Below, piece by piece: positions 25,712-35,350 of a DNA stretch of 64,000 nt. The stretch comes from Halobacteriovorax marinus SJ (GTDB lineage Bacteria > Bdellovibrionota > Bacteriovoracia > Bacteriovoracales > Bacteriovoracaceae), in NCBI RefSeq assembly GCF_000210915.2, contig NC_016620.1:248001-312000 (forward strand). Direction: 5' to 3'. How positions within the stretch are numbered: the first letter of the stretch is position 1; each line of letters begins with the position of its first letter. A model generated the notes under the pieces. The model searched no databases, was not told where the DNA came from, and saw only the letters and a program-made list of their open reading frames with translations. A program made the translations under genes and the position numbers.

Positions 25712-28700
25712 TGAGAGCACCTAATGATGAGCAGAAATTAGCAATAGAGCATACTGGGGGAGTTCTCCTTAGTGCTGGTGCTGGTTCAGGAAAAACTTTT
25801 GTTTTAGTTGAACATGTTATTTATCTTGCTTCGAAGTTTATTAGTGAAAATAAGAAAGATGATCTATTAGAGTTTGAGCTAAGTATTCAGTCATATTTTT
25901 CAAAAATTGTCTTAATGACATTTACTAAGAAGGCTGCCGGAGAAATTTATGAGCGACTTATTCATCGTGTTGAAGCTCAAATTGAATATGTAGAGAGCGA
26001 TATTGAATACTGGGTCGTAGTGAAAAATGCTATTGATTTTATGACAATTAGTACAATTCATGGCTTTTGCTATAAATTAATCGGGCAAGGTCTAATTCCG
26101 GGTCTATCTTCTAGTGTCGCAATTATTTCAGAAAGTGAGTATAGAGAAAAGATCAGTAAGCTATACGAAAGATGGTTTGAAAATCATATTGAAGAAATTC
26201 CAAGTGAAGAGTTTCGAAAGATAATCTCTCTAAATTCAAATCAAATTATAAACTCTATGTTAAGTGTATTTGGCTCCCCTGAAATTAGGTTAATGTGGAA
26301 GAGATTGGACTTTGACTCATTTGACGCTGAAGTAAAAGAAGCATGGCCAAAGATATGGAGTTTATTGGGAGTAGATGAAATTTGGAAGAGTCCAATTGAT
26401 CTGGTTGCCTATAGTGAGTTTTCCGATAAGCCGTGGTTCGTTGCGATGTCAACAATTCAAAGAAAGCACCGAGAAAAAGCAAAGTGGGAGAGTTCTGATT
26501 TTGAAGAAGTCATTTCCATGTTTGATGGAATATCGAGGCTTACTGCTCCAGGTAAGAAGATTAAAACGCCTGATCTAGAAGATCACTTCAATCTCGTAAA
26601 AGAATATAGAACATTCATAAAGAAATATTCGGAAGATATTATGGAGTCTCTAAATTCTCGAGAGGGAGAATTGAAGAAGTGGTGGGATTCAATATTCTTA
26701 ATTTTTAATTATATTGAGGATCATTATAGAGATATTCCGGGGGTGACTTTTTCGGATTTAGAGTACTACGTGTCTTTAAGTCTTGAAGATAAAGAAAATC
26801 GAGAGAGTATTGCCTCAAATTATAAGTACTTCATAGTGGATGAATTTCAAGACACATCTGAAATCCAATTTGAGATGCTCTCAAATATTATAGATGGAGA
26901 CTTTAATAAGCTCTTTACTGTCGGTGATATGAAACAGGCCATATACGGCTTTAGAGGGGGAGAGCTAGGTGTCTTTAAAGAATGTATGGATAAGACACCA
27001 ACGACTCTAAAGTTATCAAATAATTATCGCTCCAAGGCTGGAATTATTGACTTTAACAATTATGTCTTTGATTACTTATTTAAAGTAGGTCTTAACTTTG
27101 AGGGAGTCGACTCTCACAGTGTACCTGTAGATTACCAGAAATTTCCATTTGAAAGAGATAGTGAAAACTTTGGAAAAATAATCTCTACTAAGTTTGATGT
27201 GAAGGAGTTTTATAAAGATGATGAAAAGCCTAAATCAGATGATTTTTCAATTTTTGAATCCAGTATTTTTATAGATCAGATCAAAGATATACTCGATAGC
27301 ACAGATGAAAATATCTGTATTCTGTATAAAAATTTATCACCTTCAAAGTATTTAATTAATGAGCTAATTAAAGAGGATATTGGCTTTACTGCACAGGTGA
27401 AAGTTCCATTAGGTGAAGATCCAATCCTTTCGATATTTAGAAGCTTAATTGATTATCTTCTCTCTAGTCGTGATAGAGTGAGTTTAAATAATTTAGAGTT
27501 TTACCTAGGTGGCTTCTTCTCATTACTTGGTATAGCAAGGACTCAAAGTCTGGAGAGTTTTATCTTACAATTTTGTGAAGATATTAAAACACTTGGAGTC
27601 TATAATAGTTTTTTAAAGTTTTGCCATGCTGTGGGCGTTTTAAATTCTAACCATACGAATAATGGACAAATTGTTAAAGAGCTATGTGAAATGTGTGGTG
27701 ATAGTATTGAATTTATCCAAGTGAAGCTACTAGGTTATTCTTCAATACGTTACTCGATTGACTTTGAGTATGGGAAAGATTCAAAAAGAGTTCAAATAAT
27801 GACGGCCCACGCTTCTAAAGGACTAGAGTTTGAAAATGTATTTCTTGGTGGAATACACAATAATGGTCACACAGTTCCAGACTTAAACTTCTTTGGAAAG
27901 CTCCCTTGGAGTTTTAAGTGGAAGAAAAGCTCAAGACAAAAAAGCGGTTATTCAACACCTATTCTAATTTATGAAAACTTACTAAATAAGAAGAAGGGCT
28001 TTGCTGAATCTAAAAGACTTTTCTATGTTGCAGCTACAAGGGCCCAGAAGAATCTTTATTGGGCCGATTTATCTTTTGATGGAAAGCCTCTTGAATCTTC
28101 AAAGAATAGTTGGATCTGTGGTCTTAGAAAGTGGCAGGAAGAGGACTTAATAAATAAGATCGACTTTATGGAGGCCATAAAGAGTGAACAAAGAAGTCTT
28201 GAGGAGCTAGATGTTCAATTTGTAAAATTAAAGGCGCCTTTATTTCATATGGATAGTTTGGGAATATCTTCTCCATCGGTTGAGTCGGTAAGAGAGCTGG
28301 GAGTTATATCTGAACTTTCTGTCACTAGGCTAGCGACACTCTCTCAGTGCCCACGAAAGTTTTATCTATTAAATGTATGTAAGTTTAACGAAGAAGATGT
28401 AAACGAAATAACTGGAAAAGATTCCGTCTTTAGCGGTGTTAAGAAATCTGAAAGTATAGAAGAGGGCGGTGTTATTGTTTCGAGTGCTCAAAGAGGAACA
28501 GAGATACATGAAGCGCTAAGCTTTGCCATTAAAAGAAATTGGATTGCTCCGGCATCATTTATTGATAGAGGAGTGAAGAGAGACTTGAACTCGTTTAACT
28601 GGGCAGTCTCAAAACTAAAAGAAAAAGAAGTTGATTTTAAATTTGTCTCAGAAGAGATGATTAAGTTTCCTTTCTTTGGACAAATGATTTCTGGAACGCC

Positions 28701-29031
28701 TGACCTCGTTCTCATACCAAATGACTCTGGTAAAGGTCTGGAAATTTGGGACTTTAAAACAGGAAACAGAGAAGAGAGCAAAGAAGTACCGTATTGGTTC
28801 CAATTAAAATCCTACGCTTATGCCTACCAAACACTGTATCCTGAGTATAAAGATCAAAGTGTTAAACTTGTTTTATCTTTTGTTGATATGGGTGAAAATG
28901 TTGAAATCGATATATCCCATTCGCAACTAAAGGAATCTCTTCATCAGGAATGGGTAAAGACATCTAAACCTGACCTAATTAATCAATCTCATTGTGATCA
29001 ATGTACATTTGGAAATTTATGCCACCCTTAG
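25711..29031 (+). CDS. addA: AddA-like UvrD helicase-nuclease subunit
   Basis: The 1106-residue protein has superfamily 1 helicase motifs in order: GAGSGKT (Walker A, about residues 22-28), LMTFTKKAA, IVDEFQDTSE (Walker B), GDMKQAIYGFRGG, MTAHASKGLEF and YVAATRAQ. A C-terminal nuclease domain follows: GTEIHEAL, GTPDLVL, IWDFKTG and YAYAYQ. Unusually for AddA, the nuclease also carries CPRKFYLLNVC near residue 880 and CDQCTFGNLC at the very C-terminus, a cysteine layout normally seen in AddB. This suggests an iron-sulfur cluster in both subunits. The stop codon lies inside a terminator hairpin. Confidence 0.92.
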   Translation: MRAPNDEQKLAIEHTGGVLLSAGAGSGKTFVLVEHVIYLASKFISENKKDDLLEFELSIQSYFSKIVLMTFTKKAAGEIYERLIHRVEAQIEYVESDIEYWVVVKNAIDFMTISTIHGFCYKLIGQGLIPGLSSSVAIISESEYREKISKLYERWFENHIEEIPSEEFRKIISLNSNQIINSMLSVFGSPEIRLMWKRLDFDSFDAEVKEAWPKIWSLLGVDEIWKSPIDLVAYSEFSDKPWFVAMSTIQRKHREKAKWESSDFEEVISMFDGISRLTAPGKKIKTPDLEDHFNLVKEYRTFIKKYSEDIMESLNSREGELKKWWDSIFLIFNYIEDHYRDIPGVTFSDLEYYVSLSLEDKENRESIASNYKYFIVDEFQDTSEIQFEMLSNIIDGDFNKLFTVGDMKQAIYGFRGGELGVFKECMDKTPTTLKLSNNYRSKAGIIDFNNYVFDYLFKVGLNFEGVDSHSVPVDYQKFPFERDSENFGKIISTKFDVKEFYKDDEKPKSDDFSIFESSIFIDQIKDILDSTDENICILYKNLSPSKYLINELIKEDIGFTAQVKVPLGEDPILSIFRSLIDYLLSSRDRVSLNNLEFYLGGFFSLLGIARTQSLESFILQFCEDIKTLGVYNSFLKFCHAVGVLNSNHTNNGQIVKELCEMCGDSIEFIQVKLLGYSSIRYSIDFEYGKDSKRVQIMTAHASKGLEFENVFLGGIHNNGHTVPDLNFFGKLPWSFKWKKSSRQKSGYSTPILIYENLLNKKKGFAESKRLFYVAATRAQKNLYWADLSFDGKPLESSKNSWICGLRKWQEEDLINKIDFMEAIKSEQRSLEELDVQFVKLKAPLFHMDSLGISSPSVESVRELGVISELSVTRLATLSQCPRKFYLLNVCKFNEEDVNEITGKDSVFSGVKKSESIEEGGVIVSSAQRGTEIHEALSFAIKRNWIAPASFIDRGVKRDLNSFNWAVSKLKEKEVDFKFVSEEMIKFPFFGQMISGTPDLVLIPNDSGKGLEIWDFKTGNREESKEVPYWFQLKSYAYAYQTLYPEYKDQSVKLVLSFVDMGENVEIDISHSQLKESLHQEWVKTSKPDLINQSHCDQCTFGNLCHP

Positions 29032-29046
29032 GTGGCATGGTTTTTT
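29019..29046 (+). terminator. Terminator overlapping the addA stop codon
   Basis: ATGCCACC (29019-29026) pairs perfectly with GGTGGCAT (29031-29038) around a CTTA loop, followed by GG and six T. The TAG stop codon at 29029-29031 is within the loop and first stem base, so the last addA codons form half of the hairpin. Confidence 0.85.
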
Positions 29047-29128
29047 GAACTCCTCTCATATGATAGAATAAGTGCATGAATATAGAAGGGCAGGAGCCCC
29101 GATTTTAATTTAGCAGGACGCGCATTGT

Positions 29129-29839
29129 ATGAATAAATTCATAGTATTCTCTTTTTTACTAGTTACTTCTTTATTTTCATTTCAATCATACGCAGCAGAA
29201 GGTGATGCTTATGATTTTTCATGGCTTGATCCAGATAAAGAGGTTTTCGTATTACAAAATCGAAAATTTAGAAAGGCCGGAAGACTCCATGCCACAGGAG
29301 GTTTTGGATTTACGACCTCAGGTGCATTCGTAGATGCAAAAGCATTTCAAGGCCGTGTTGGATACTTTATAAAAGAAGAATTTGGTGTTGAGTTTCTATA
29401 CTCTAAAAATAGCGGAGAAGAAAATTCTACTGCAACATCAGTTCGAAACCCTGGTGGACCAGGTTCATTTCCATTTAGAAGAATTGTCGATAACTACATG
29501 GGAGCGATGTTCTTATGGTCACCTTTCTATAACAAGATAAATACATTTAATAAAATCATTTACATGGATTGGATTCTTGGAATTGGTTTTGCAAAATTAG
29601 AAGAGACAAATAATAGAAATGAAATTACTTCTAGTGGTGGAGATACTTCACTTACTACTGAATCTCATACTGGTCTTATGTGGGACATTGGAGCTAAGTT
29701 CTATATCACTGAACGTTGGGATATAAGAATTGACCTTACTTCTGTTAACTACAAAGCGATGGAAGCGAAAACTGTTGGCGCTGAAGAAATTCTTTATAGT
29801 AATTATGATCTGACAGTGGCTTTAGGTATAACTTTCTAA
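29129..29839 (+). CDS. Outer-membrane beta-barrel domain protein, first gene of Glt-like operon
   Basis: The 236-residue protein has a signal peptide (cleavage near SYAAEG) and then a barrel of alternating strands (GRLHATGGFGFTTSGAF, GRVGYFIKEEFGVEFLYS), ending in LTVALGITF with a terminal Phe. This matches the OMP beta-barrel domain found in deltaproteobacterial gliding and envelope clusters, including barrels that sit beside Glt genes. It starts the six-gene operon, after the addA terminator. An outer-membrane anchor or channel for the trans-envelope complex is the likely role by context; no ligand can be inferred. Confidence 0.78.
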   Translation: MNKFIVFSFLLVTSLFSFQSYAAEGDAYDFSWLDPDKEVFVLQNRKFRKAGRLHATGGFGFTTSGAFVDAKAFQGRVGYFIKEEFGVEFLYSKNSGEENSTATSVRNPGGPGSFPFRRIVDNYMGAMFLWSPFYNKINTFNKIIYMDWILGIGFAKLEETNNRNEITSSGGDTSLTTESHTGLMWDIGAKFYITERWDIRIDLTSVNYKAMEAKTVGAEEILYSNYDLTVALGITF

Positions 29840-29863
29840 ATAAGGATGAACAGGATGTTCTTC

Positions 29864-31288
29864 ATGAAGAAAAAAATAGCGCTCGCATTGACTTTTTTAA
29901 GTCTGAGCACGATGGCAAATACGGATGTAGCATGGAAGTACCTTGTTCAGAGCAAGGGTAGTGTTCGCTATTATCCAAGTGTTATTCAAAATCTAGTTAA
30001 AGAGAAACTTTACTTTGCTTCTATTCCTTATATTAAGGAATTACTGGCAAGAGGAAAAAGCTTTAACAATAAAGAGCTGGATTCATTAATTGATGAAGTT
30101 GTCACTAATGTAGGTGTGAAGCAATTTGAGGTTTTACCTGTATCTTTCCTAGAGAAGTCAAAAGCTCCAACGTTGAGATATATTCTTGCTAAAAAGTATT
30201 TTAGAGCAGGGAAGTATGATCAAGCTCTTAAAGAACTCAATGGCACTATACCAGCGAGACATTCATCGAAGCCTTTTGCTCTATTCTTAGAGGGTTCAAT
30301 CTTTTCAGTTACAAAGAAATATTCATCTGCAATTAAGACATATGATGAGTGTATTTCTAAGTCGGAATCAATTAGCAATCAAGGTAATGAGAATAGAAAG
30401 AGACAGCTCAATATTAATAGAGATTACTGTATTGTAGGTAAGGCTAGGGCCAACTTCTCTCAGGGGAAGTATGAACAAGCGAATCTCGACTATTTAGATC
30501 TAACAAAGTCATCACATATTTGGCCTGAGATTCTATTTGAAGAAGCCTGGAACAGTTTCTATATGAGAGATTATAATAGAACTCTAGGAAAACTCGTGAC
30601 TTATAATTCACCATTCCTATCATTTATATTCAATCCAGAAATTGATGTTCTAAGATCTCTTACATATATGGAGCTTTGTCTTTGGCAAGATACATTGAAA
30701 GTCGTGGATGATTTCTATAGAAAGAATGAAAAGAACCATAAAGATATTGAATCTTTTCTAAGAAAACATGGAAAAGATTATAAATACTTCTACCTTCTTG
30801 CAAAATCAAAGATGAGCGGAAAAGAAAGTGGAAATGAACTTCTAAATAAAATGCTTCACTCTATAACGAGAGATCCAACCTTTAGAGAAATGTTTGATTT
30901 CTTTCATACTGGGCGTGATGAATTTGAAGTGATTAATAAACTTCCAAAGAGTCAGATGAAAAATATCTTAAAGTTAAACTTGAAAGAAGCACTAGTTCTT
31001 CAAAGAAATCTTGTAGGTGCTTATGTGAGAAAGAGGCTTCATCTTGGATGGCATCAAGTAAGAAAAACATTCTTAGATATGAGTTACATTAAATTAGAAG
31101 TACTTTCTCGTAGAAAGGAAAGTCTATATTCTCCAGATGTCTCTATGAATAGGGGACGTGGTGATATTAGAAACTTAAAGCGTACTGATAAGCAATATTT
31201 TTGGAATTTTAATGGAGAGTTTTGGGCAGATGAGCTTGGTGATTATGTCTTCTCTCTAAAATCGGAGTGTAGTGGTAATGCTCTTTAG
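29864..31288 (+). CDS. Periplasmic tetratricopeptide-like protein, Glt-like operon
   Basis: About 474 residues. The signal peptide (MKKKIALALTFLSLSTMA) favours the third of three closely spaced in-frame ATGs (29846, 29855, 29864), the last having AGGA eight bases upstream. The body is helical with TPR-like pairs, for example YDQALKELNG, YSSAIKTYDEC and YEQANLDYLDL at spaced intervals. This matches TPR proteins encoded next to GltE/GltG in gliding clusters (GltC/GltD type). It probably forms part of a periplasmic scaffold. It overlaps the next gene by 11 bases. Confidence 0.75.
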   Translation: MKKKIALALTFLSLSTMANTDVAWKYLVQSKGSVRYYPSVIQNLVKEKLYFASIPYIKELLARGKSFNNKELDSLIDEVVTNVGVKQFEVLPVSFLEKSKAPTLRYILAKKYFRAGKYDQALKELNGTIPARHSSKPFALFLEGSIFSVTKKYSSAIKTYDECISKSESISNQGNENRKRQLNINRDYCIVGKARANFSQGKYEQANLDYLDLTKSSHIWPEILFEEAWNSFYMRDYNRTLGKLVTYNSPFLSFIFNPEIDVLRSLTYMELCLWQDTLKVVDDFYRKNEKNHKDIESFLRKHGKDYKYFYLLAKSKMSGKESGNELLNKMLHSITRDPTFREMFDFFHTGRDEFEVINKLPKSQMKNILKLNLKEALVLQRNLVGAYVRKRLHLGWHQVRKTFLDMSYIKLEVLSRRKESLYSPDVSMNRGRGDIRNLKRTDKQYFWNFNGEFWADELGDYVFSLKSECSGNAL

Positions 31289-34163
31289 AACTTATTTAAG
31301 AAAGATTATCTTATTGATGGTTATTTGTAGCTCTCTTGGAGTTTACGGTAATGATAATGCTCGAAGAAGCGAGCTAGTGAAAGTTATTGATCTAGAGCTT
31401 AGAGAAGTTACACGTCTTAATAAGCAGTCGAGAACTTCTGATCCAGATCTCTTACTTCGTATGGCCGAATTGTTACTAGAGAAGGCTAGACTTGTAAAAG
31501 AATTAGAAAACTCTCGATTTATGCAATACGATGCTGAGAAGAGGCAGAAAATAGATAAGAAGAAATTTTTTAAACAATCTAATAGCTACTTTGTTCAAGC
31601 ACAGAAAACATGTCACTTAATTCTGAAGAAGTTTCCAAGATTTAAGGGGAAGGCCGATGTTTATTATATAATGGCCTATAATGCAAAAGAGTTTCAGCAG
31701 GACAAGAAAGCACAAGCTTACTTCTCTAAATCTGTTAAATCTACAGGTAAAACGACTTTTACATCAACGAGATCAAAGGTTGCTCTCGCAGAGATTTACT
31801 TTAATCAAGGTCAGTATAAGCAGGCAATACCTCTATATGAAAATGCTTTTAGAAATAAGAAATTTAGAGATAAATGGTACACAAAAGATAGTGTAAACCT
31901 TGCTTGGTCATATTATAGAGTCGGTAAAACAAAGAGCGCGATACGTTTAATGCGTGAAGCTTATAAGTTAAGTAAGAGTCCAAATTATGTTGATATGAGT
32001 TTCTCAATTGAAAGAGATCTTGCTTACTTCTATACAGACTCTGGAAGAGTTAATGAAGCCGTTCAATTTTATAAGAGTATTGGGAAGAATATAGCTTCAA
32101 ATCTTTTAAAGGTTTCTACTTACTTAATGAATAGAGGAAAGTATTCCCCTGCTGAAAAGACATTAAAGCAGGCCTTGAATTATAAAGTTTCTGAGCAAGA
32201 GGATATTGAAATCAATATCAAGCTCTTAAGTTTATACGAAAGATTTGGAAAGTATCATAATCACCAAAAAGTGGCGAAAACACTTCTTAAGTATCATGAG
32301 CAAAAGAAGCTTAACCCTGAGCAGGTGAAGGTATTAGAGTATCAGTTAAAAAGAATTAGTGGGATTGTTCAAAAGCAGGTGAGTGGAAAACAGTATAAGA
32401 GTCAAAAGAAGACTTTATACAGTAAGGCCAGACTTGCGGTAGGATACTTTGCATTATTATCTCAATTTGATCCTTTGAATGCCCACAAGTATACATTTCT
32501 TGGTGCTGAAACGTACTTTGCAGCGGGGATGAATAATAGTGCCGTTGAAGAATACGCGAACTCTCTACAAAGAGCTCAAGATATTAAGAATGCGAAATAT
32601 ATTAAGTTATCTAATGAAGGAATGATGGCCGCACTAGGTGGTAAGAATATTTCGAAAAAGAGTAAGGATAAGTATGTAGAAATAGCATATTTAAATTCTC
32701 TAAGAGCTGATAATAAATCAAAGCAGGCAGATAAAGTATATCAAAGGTTATTCGGCCTTTACTTCGATAGAGGAGATATTCCTAATTGTGAGAAAACACT
32801 TCTCTCATATAAGAATAGTTTCCCAAGAAATTACTCTACTCAGGAGGCGATGCTTGCCAGAATTCTAGATCATCATAAAAAGAAGGGTGACTTAGAAAGT
32901 ATTAAGACTTGGGTTGCTCGTATTAATAGTGGTGATTTTAAAGTTACACCTAAATTTGCTAAGAAGACGAAGATTATTATGCTTTCTCTTCAATTTGATA
33001 ATGTAGAAAAGGCGACTAGTAAAGGTGATAAGAAGAAGGCCCTTGCTCTTTATGTTGCAATTTATAAAGATCCTACAACAACTGACAGTGGTCGTGAGAA
33101 TGCGTCTTATAATATTGCCACTCTCTTTCATGAGTTAGGCGATACCTATAGAAGTTTTGCTTGGTCAAAAAGAGCACTTAGTCATATGAATTCAAAGAAT
33201 GTTAAAAGGTTTCAAGGCTCATTTTTGAAAATCTCAAATGATTTATTTGAACATCAAAAAACAAAAGAGAGTGTTGAGCTTTACGCCACTGTATTGGATA
33301 AGATTTGCTTAGAGAGAAGTAGTAATAAAGCAACTTTTTTAAAGAATGCAGTAAACGTCGCACTTGCTGATGGAGATGCAAAAACGGCTAGAGCTGTCTT
33401 GAATAATAGTTATAGATGTAGAATATCTTCGTCAGTCTTGGATGAACTAGAGCTTGAGATGCTTAGGTTTGAAGTTGAAAATAATAATTGGTCAGATGCC
33501 TTAGCTCAAATTAGAAAACTAAGTAAATCAACTCGAATATACCCAGACTTAATCTATCCGCTCTCTAAGGTGAGAAATGCGTATATAGCAGCTGGTAGAG
33601 TTAGTAATGCTAGAGAGCTTGAGAGAGAGATTCTTTCTTATTACTCAAAAATTAGAAATAAGCGAAAAATAGAAATTGAAGGACTAGATGAAGTTGCTCT
33701 AATTAGAATTCAACTCTTAGAGAGTAGAATTCAGTCCTACAAAAGTATTGAACTAGCATTTCCAGATTCAAAGTTTAATAGCTTACTACAAAGAAAGTTC
33801 AAACTTCTAGACGGACTAACAACAGATTTAATCAATGTCATGAGTGTTGGATCTGGGAAGGGAATGATTAAGAGTTATGATCACTTAGTAGATGTTTATA
33901 AGCATATGATTCATTCTATTGATTCTTTTGTTCCTCCTGGAAAGTCTCCTGAATATGTAAGTACTTTTAAAAAGAGTATGAATAATATTTTATTACCTCT
34001 TAGAAAGAAAGTAGATGACTTTAAGAGAGAGGCCATAGCTAAAATCAATAAGGATAATATCTTATCAGATGATAATAAGAATATTATTTTCGAGGGTAAA
34101 TTCTCACCAGAATTTATACTTGGAAATAATGGAGTGTTAATGGATAGAGGTGGAAGCAGATGA
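31278..34163 (+). CDS. Large tetratricopeptide repeat protein, Glt-like operon
   Basis: About 961 residues with an N-terminal hydrophobic signal (YLRKIILLMVICSSLGVYG) and many TPR-type helical repeats, such as KVALAEIYFNQGQYKQAIPL, SYYRVGKTKSAIRLMREAY and AYFYTDSGRVNEAVQFY. No enzymatic motif is seen. In Myxococcus gliding clusters a large TPR protein (GltD-like) spans the periplasm as part of the machinery, and the position here fits. ATG 31278 is chosen over GTG 31272 because of the GGAG upstream. It overlaps the next gene by four bases. Confidence 0.75.
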   Translation: MLFRTYLRKIILLMVICSSLGVYGNDNARRSELVKVIDLELREVTRLNKQSRTSDPDLLLRMAELLLEKARLVKELENSRFMQYDAEKRQKIDKKKFFKQSNSYFVQAQKTCHLILKKFPRFKGKADVYYIMAYNAKEFQQDKKAQAYFSKSVKSTGKTTFTSTRSKVALAEIYFNQGQYKQAIPLYENAFRNKKFRDKWYTKDSVNLAWSYYRVGKTKSAIRLMREAYKLSKSPNYVDMSFSIERDLAYFYTDSGRVNEAVQFYKSIGKNIASNLLKVSTYLMNRGKYSPAEKTLKQALNYKVSEQEDIEINIKLLSLYERFGKYHNHQKVAKTLLKYHEQKKLNPEQVKVLEYQLKRISGIVQKQVSGKQYKSQKKTLYSKARLAVGYFALLSQFDPLNAHKYTFLGAETYFAAGMNNSAVEEYANSLQRAQDIKNAKYIKLSNEGMMAALGGKNISKKSKDKYVEIAYLNSLRADNKSKQADKVYQRLFGLYFDRGDIPNCEKTLLSYKNSFPRNYSTQEAMLARILDHHKKKGDLESIKTWVARINSGDFKVTPKFAKKTKIIMLSLQFDNVEKATSKGDKKKALALYVAIYKDPTTTDSGRENASYNIATLFHELGDTYRSFAWSKRALSHMNSKNVKRFQGSFLKISNDLFEHQKTKESVELYATVLDKICLERSSNKATFLKNAVNVALADGDAKTARAVLNNSYRCRISSSVLDELELEMLRFEVENNNWSDALAQIRKLSKSTRIYPDLIYPLSKVRNAYIAAGRVSNARELEREILSYYSKIRNKRKIEIEGLDEVALIRIQLLESRIQSYKSIELAFPDSKFNSLLQRKFKLLDGLTTDLINVMSVGSGKGMIKSYDHLVDVYKHMIHSIDSFVPPGKSPEYVSTFKKSMNNILLPLRKKVDDFKREAIAKINKDNILSDDNKNIIFEGKFSPEFILGNNGVLMDRGGSR

Positions 34164-35080
34164 AGTATTTATTACCTTTAACTCTATTATTGCTGAGTGC
34201 CTGTTCATCAACTTCAAAGAATGATGTGACGGCCAGCTTTTCTCAAGGCGCTATTGACGAGTTCTCTTGGGTTGAGAATTCAGACTTTCAAAAAGTTCCT
34301 GAGGTGCCTTTTAATTCAAGGTCAGACTCTTATACTGGAGAGGTTTCAACACAAGATTCACTATCAACTGAATCCTTGGCGAGAATCCCTGAACCTAAAC
34401 TAGAGCAAGTAGAAAAGAGTAATGATCTCCTTGTGCAAGGAATGACTCATTGTTATAGAAGAGATTTTGATGCTGGTATAAAAATCTTTCAAGACCAGTA
34501 TAAGAGATATGCATCCCACCCAGGTTATTGGAACTTTGTAGCCAATTGCTATTATCTTCAAGGGAATATGAGAAAAGCGACTCTCTACTATAATAAGTCT
34601 AGGGCCCAAAAGAAAAACTATGCTCCACCAATTAATAATTTAGGAGTTATCTATCAAGCCCAAGGTCGTGACCAAAAGGCATTGGCTGCTTATAAAAGGG
34701 CTTCTGAGGTTGGTGCATTTAGTATGACGCCAATGTTTAATCTTGGTCAGTTATATCTGAAGTATCACCTTGTTAATGATGCAAAGATCATTTTCTCTAA
34801 GTTGTTAAAAAGAAATGCTACAGACGTAGATGCTCTTAATGGTTTAGCAACAAGTTATTTGATGGAAGGTAATGCTAAGGCTGCAGTAAGTCTATTCTCA
34901 AGACTTACTTCTGTTCATTATGCAAAACCACAAGTTGGGATAAACTTCTCATTAGCACTATCTGATGTGGGTAGAAGTAAAGATGCGCATACAATCCTTT
35001 CGTCTATTGATACGGCGAAACTTGGCGGCTATGCGAGTTATTATAATAAAGTACTAAGTAAAGTTTCGGGAGCGAAATAA
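34160..35080 (+). CDS. TPR lipoprotein, GltE-like
   Basis: The 306-residue protein has a lipobox (MKYLLPLTLLLLSACSS, Cys16) and a C-terminal block of TPR repeats (GYWNFVANCYYLQGNMRKA, PINNLGVIYQAQGRDQKAL, PMFNLGQLYLKYHLVNDA). A Ser/Glu-rich linker of about 80 residues follows the lipidated Cys. A TPR lipoprotein is a regular member of Glt operons (GltE/AglT type). The ATGA overlap with the upstream gene and the one-base overlap with the next gene (TAATG) indicate tight coupling. Confidence 0.78.
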   Translation: MKYLLPLTLLLLSACSSTSKNDVTASFSQGAIDEFSWVENSDFQKVPEVPFNSRSDSYTGEVSTQDSLSTESLARIPEPKLEQVEKSNDLLVQGMTHCYRRDFDAGIKIFQDQYKRYASHPGYWNFVANCYYLQGNMRKATLYYNKSRAQKKNYAPPINNLGVIYQAQGRDQKALAAYKRASEVGAFSMTPMFNLGQLYLKYHLVNDAKIIFSKLLKRNATDVDALNGLATSYLMEGNAKAAVSLFSRLTSVHYAKPQVGINFSLALSDVGRSKDAHTILSSIDTAKLGGYASYYNKVLSKVSGAK

Positions 35081-35337
35081 TGAAGATTCTTGCACCATTA
35101 TTTATTTTATTGATGGCCTTTACTTCTGTTAAAGCTCAGGAGTCTAATAAGAAAGTTGTCTATAGATATAAGAAATATGAGAAATTCGACTTTGAAGATT
35201 TAGTAATTGAAGGTGAGACTGGTAATCCTGGAGACCTTTCAATTGCTCCAAGATATCAGAGGAAATTTAAAAATAAACTACCATATAGAAAGAACTTCAA
35301 TGCCGAGATTAGAAAAGGTGTTGAAAGAGTTCGTTAA
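35080..35337 (+). CDS. Small exported protein, CglF-like
   Basis: An 85-residue protein with a signal peptide (MKILAPLFILLMAFTSVKAQ) followed by a basic/acidic stretch containing VVYRYKKYEKFDFEDLVIEG. This tyrosine/lysine-rich pattern followed by an FEDLxIEG motif resembles the small CglF protein found between gltE and gltG in gliding clusters of deltaproteobacteria. The short length makes the match uncertain. It lies between the TPR lipoprotein and the FHA-AgmX protein, 13 bases before the latter. Confidence 0.62.
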   Translation: MKILAPLFILLMAFTSVKAQESNKKVVYRYKKYEKFDFEDLVIEGETGNPGDLSIAPRYQRKFKNKLPYRKNFNAEIRKGVERVR

Positions 35338-35350
35338 CAGGGATTGATAC

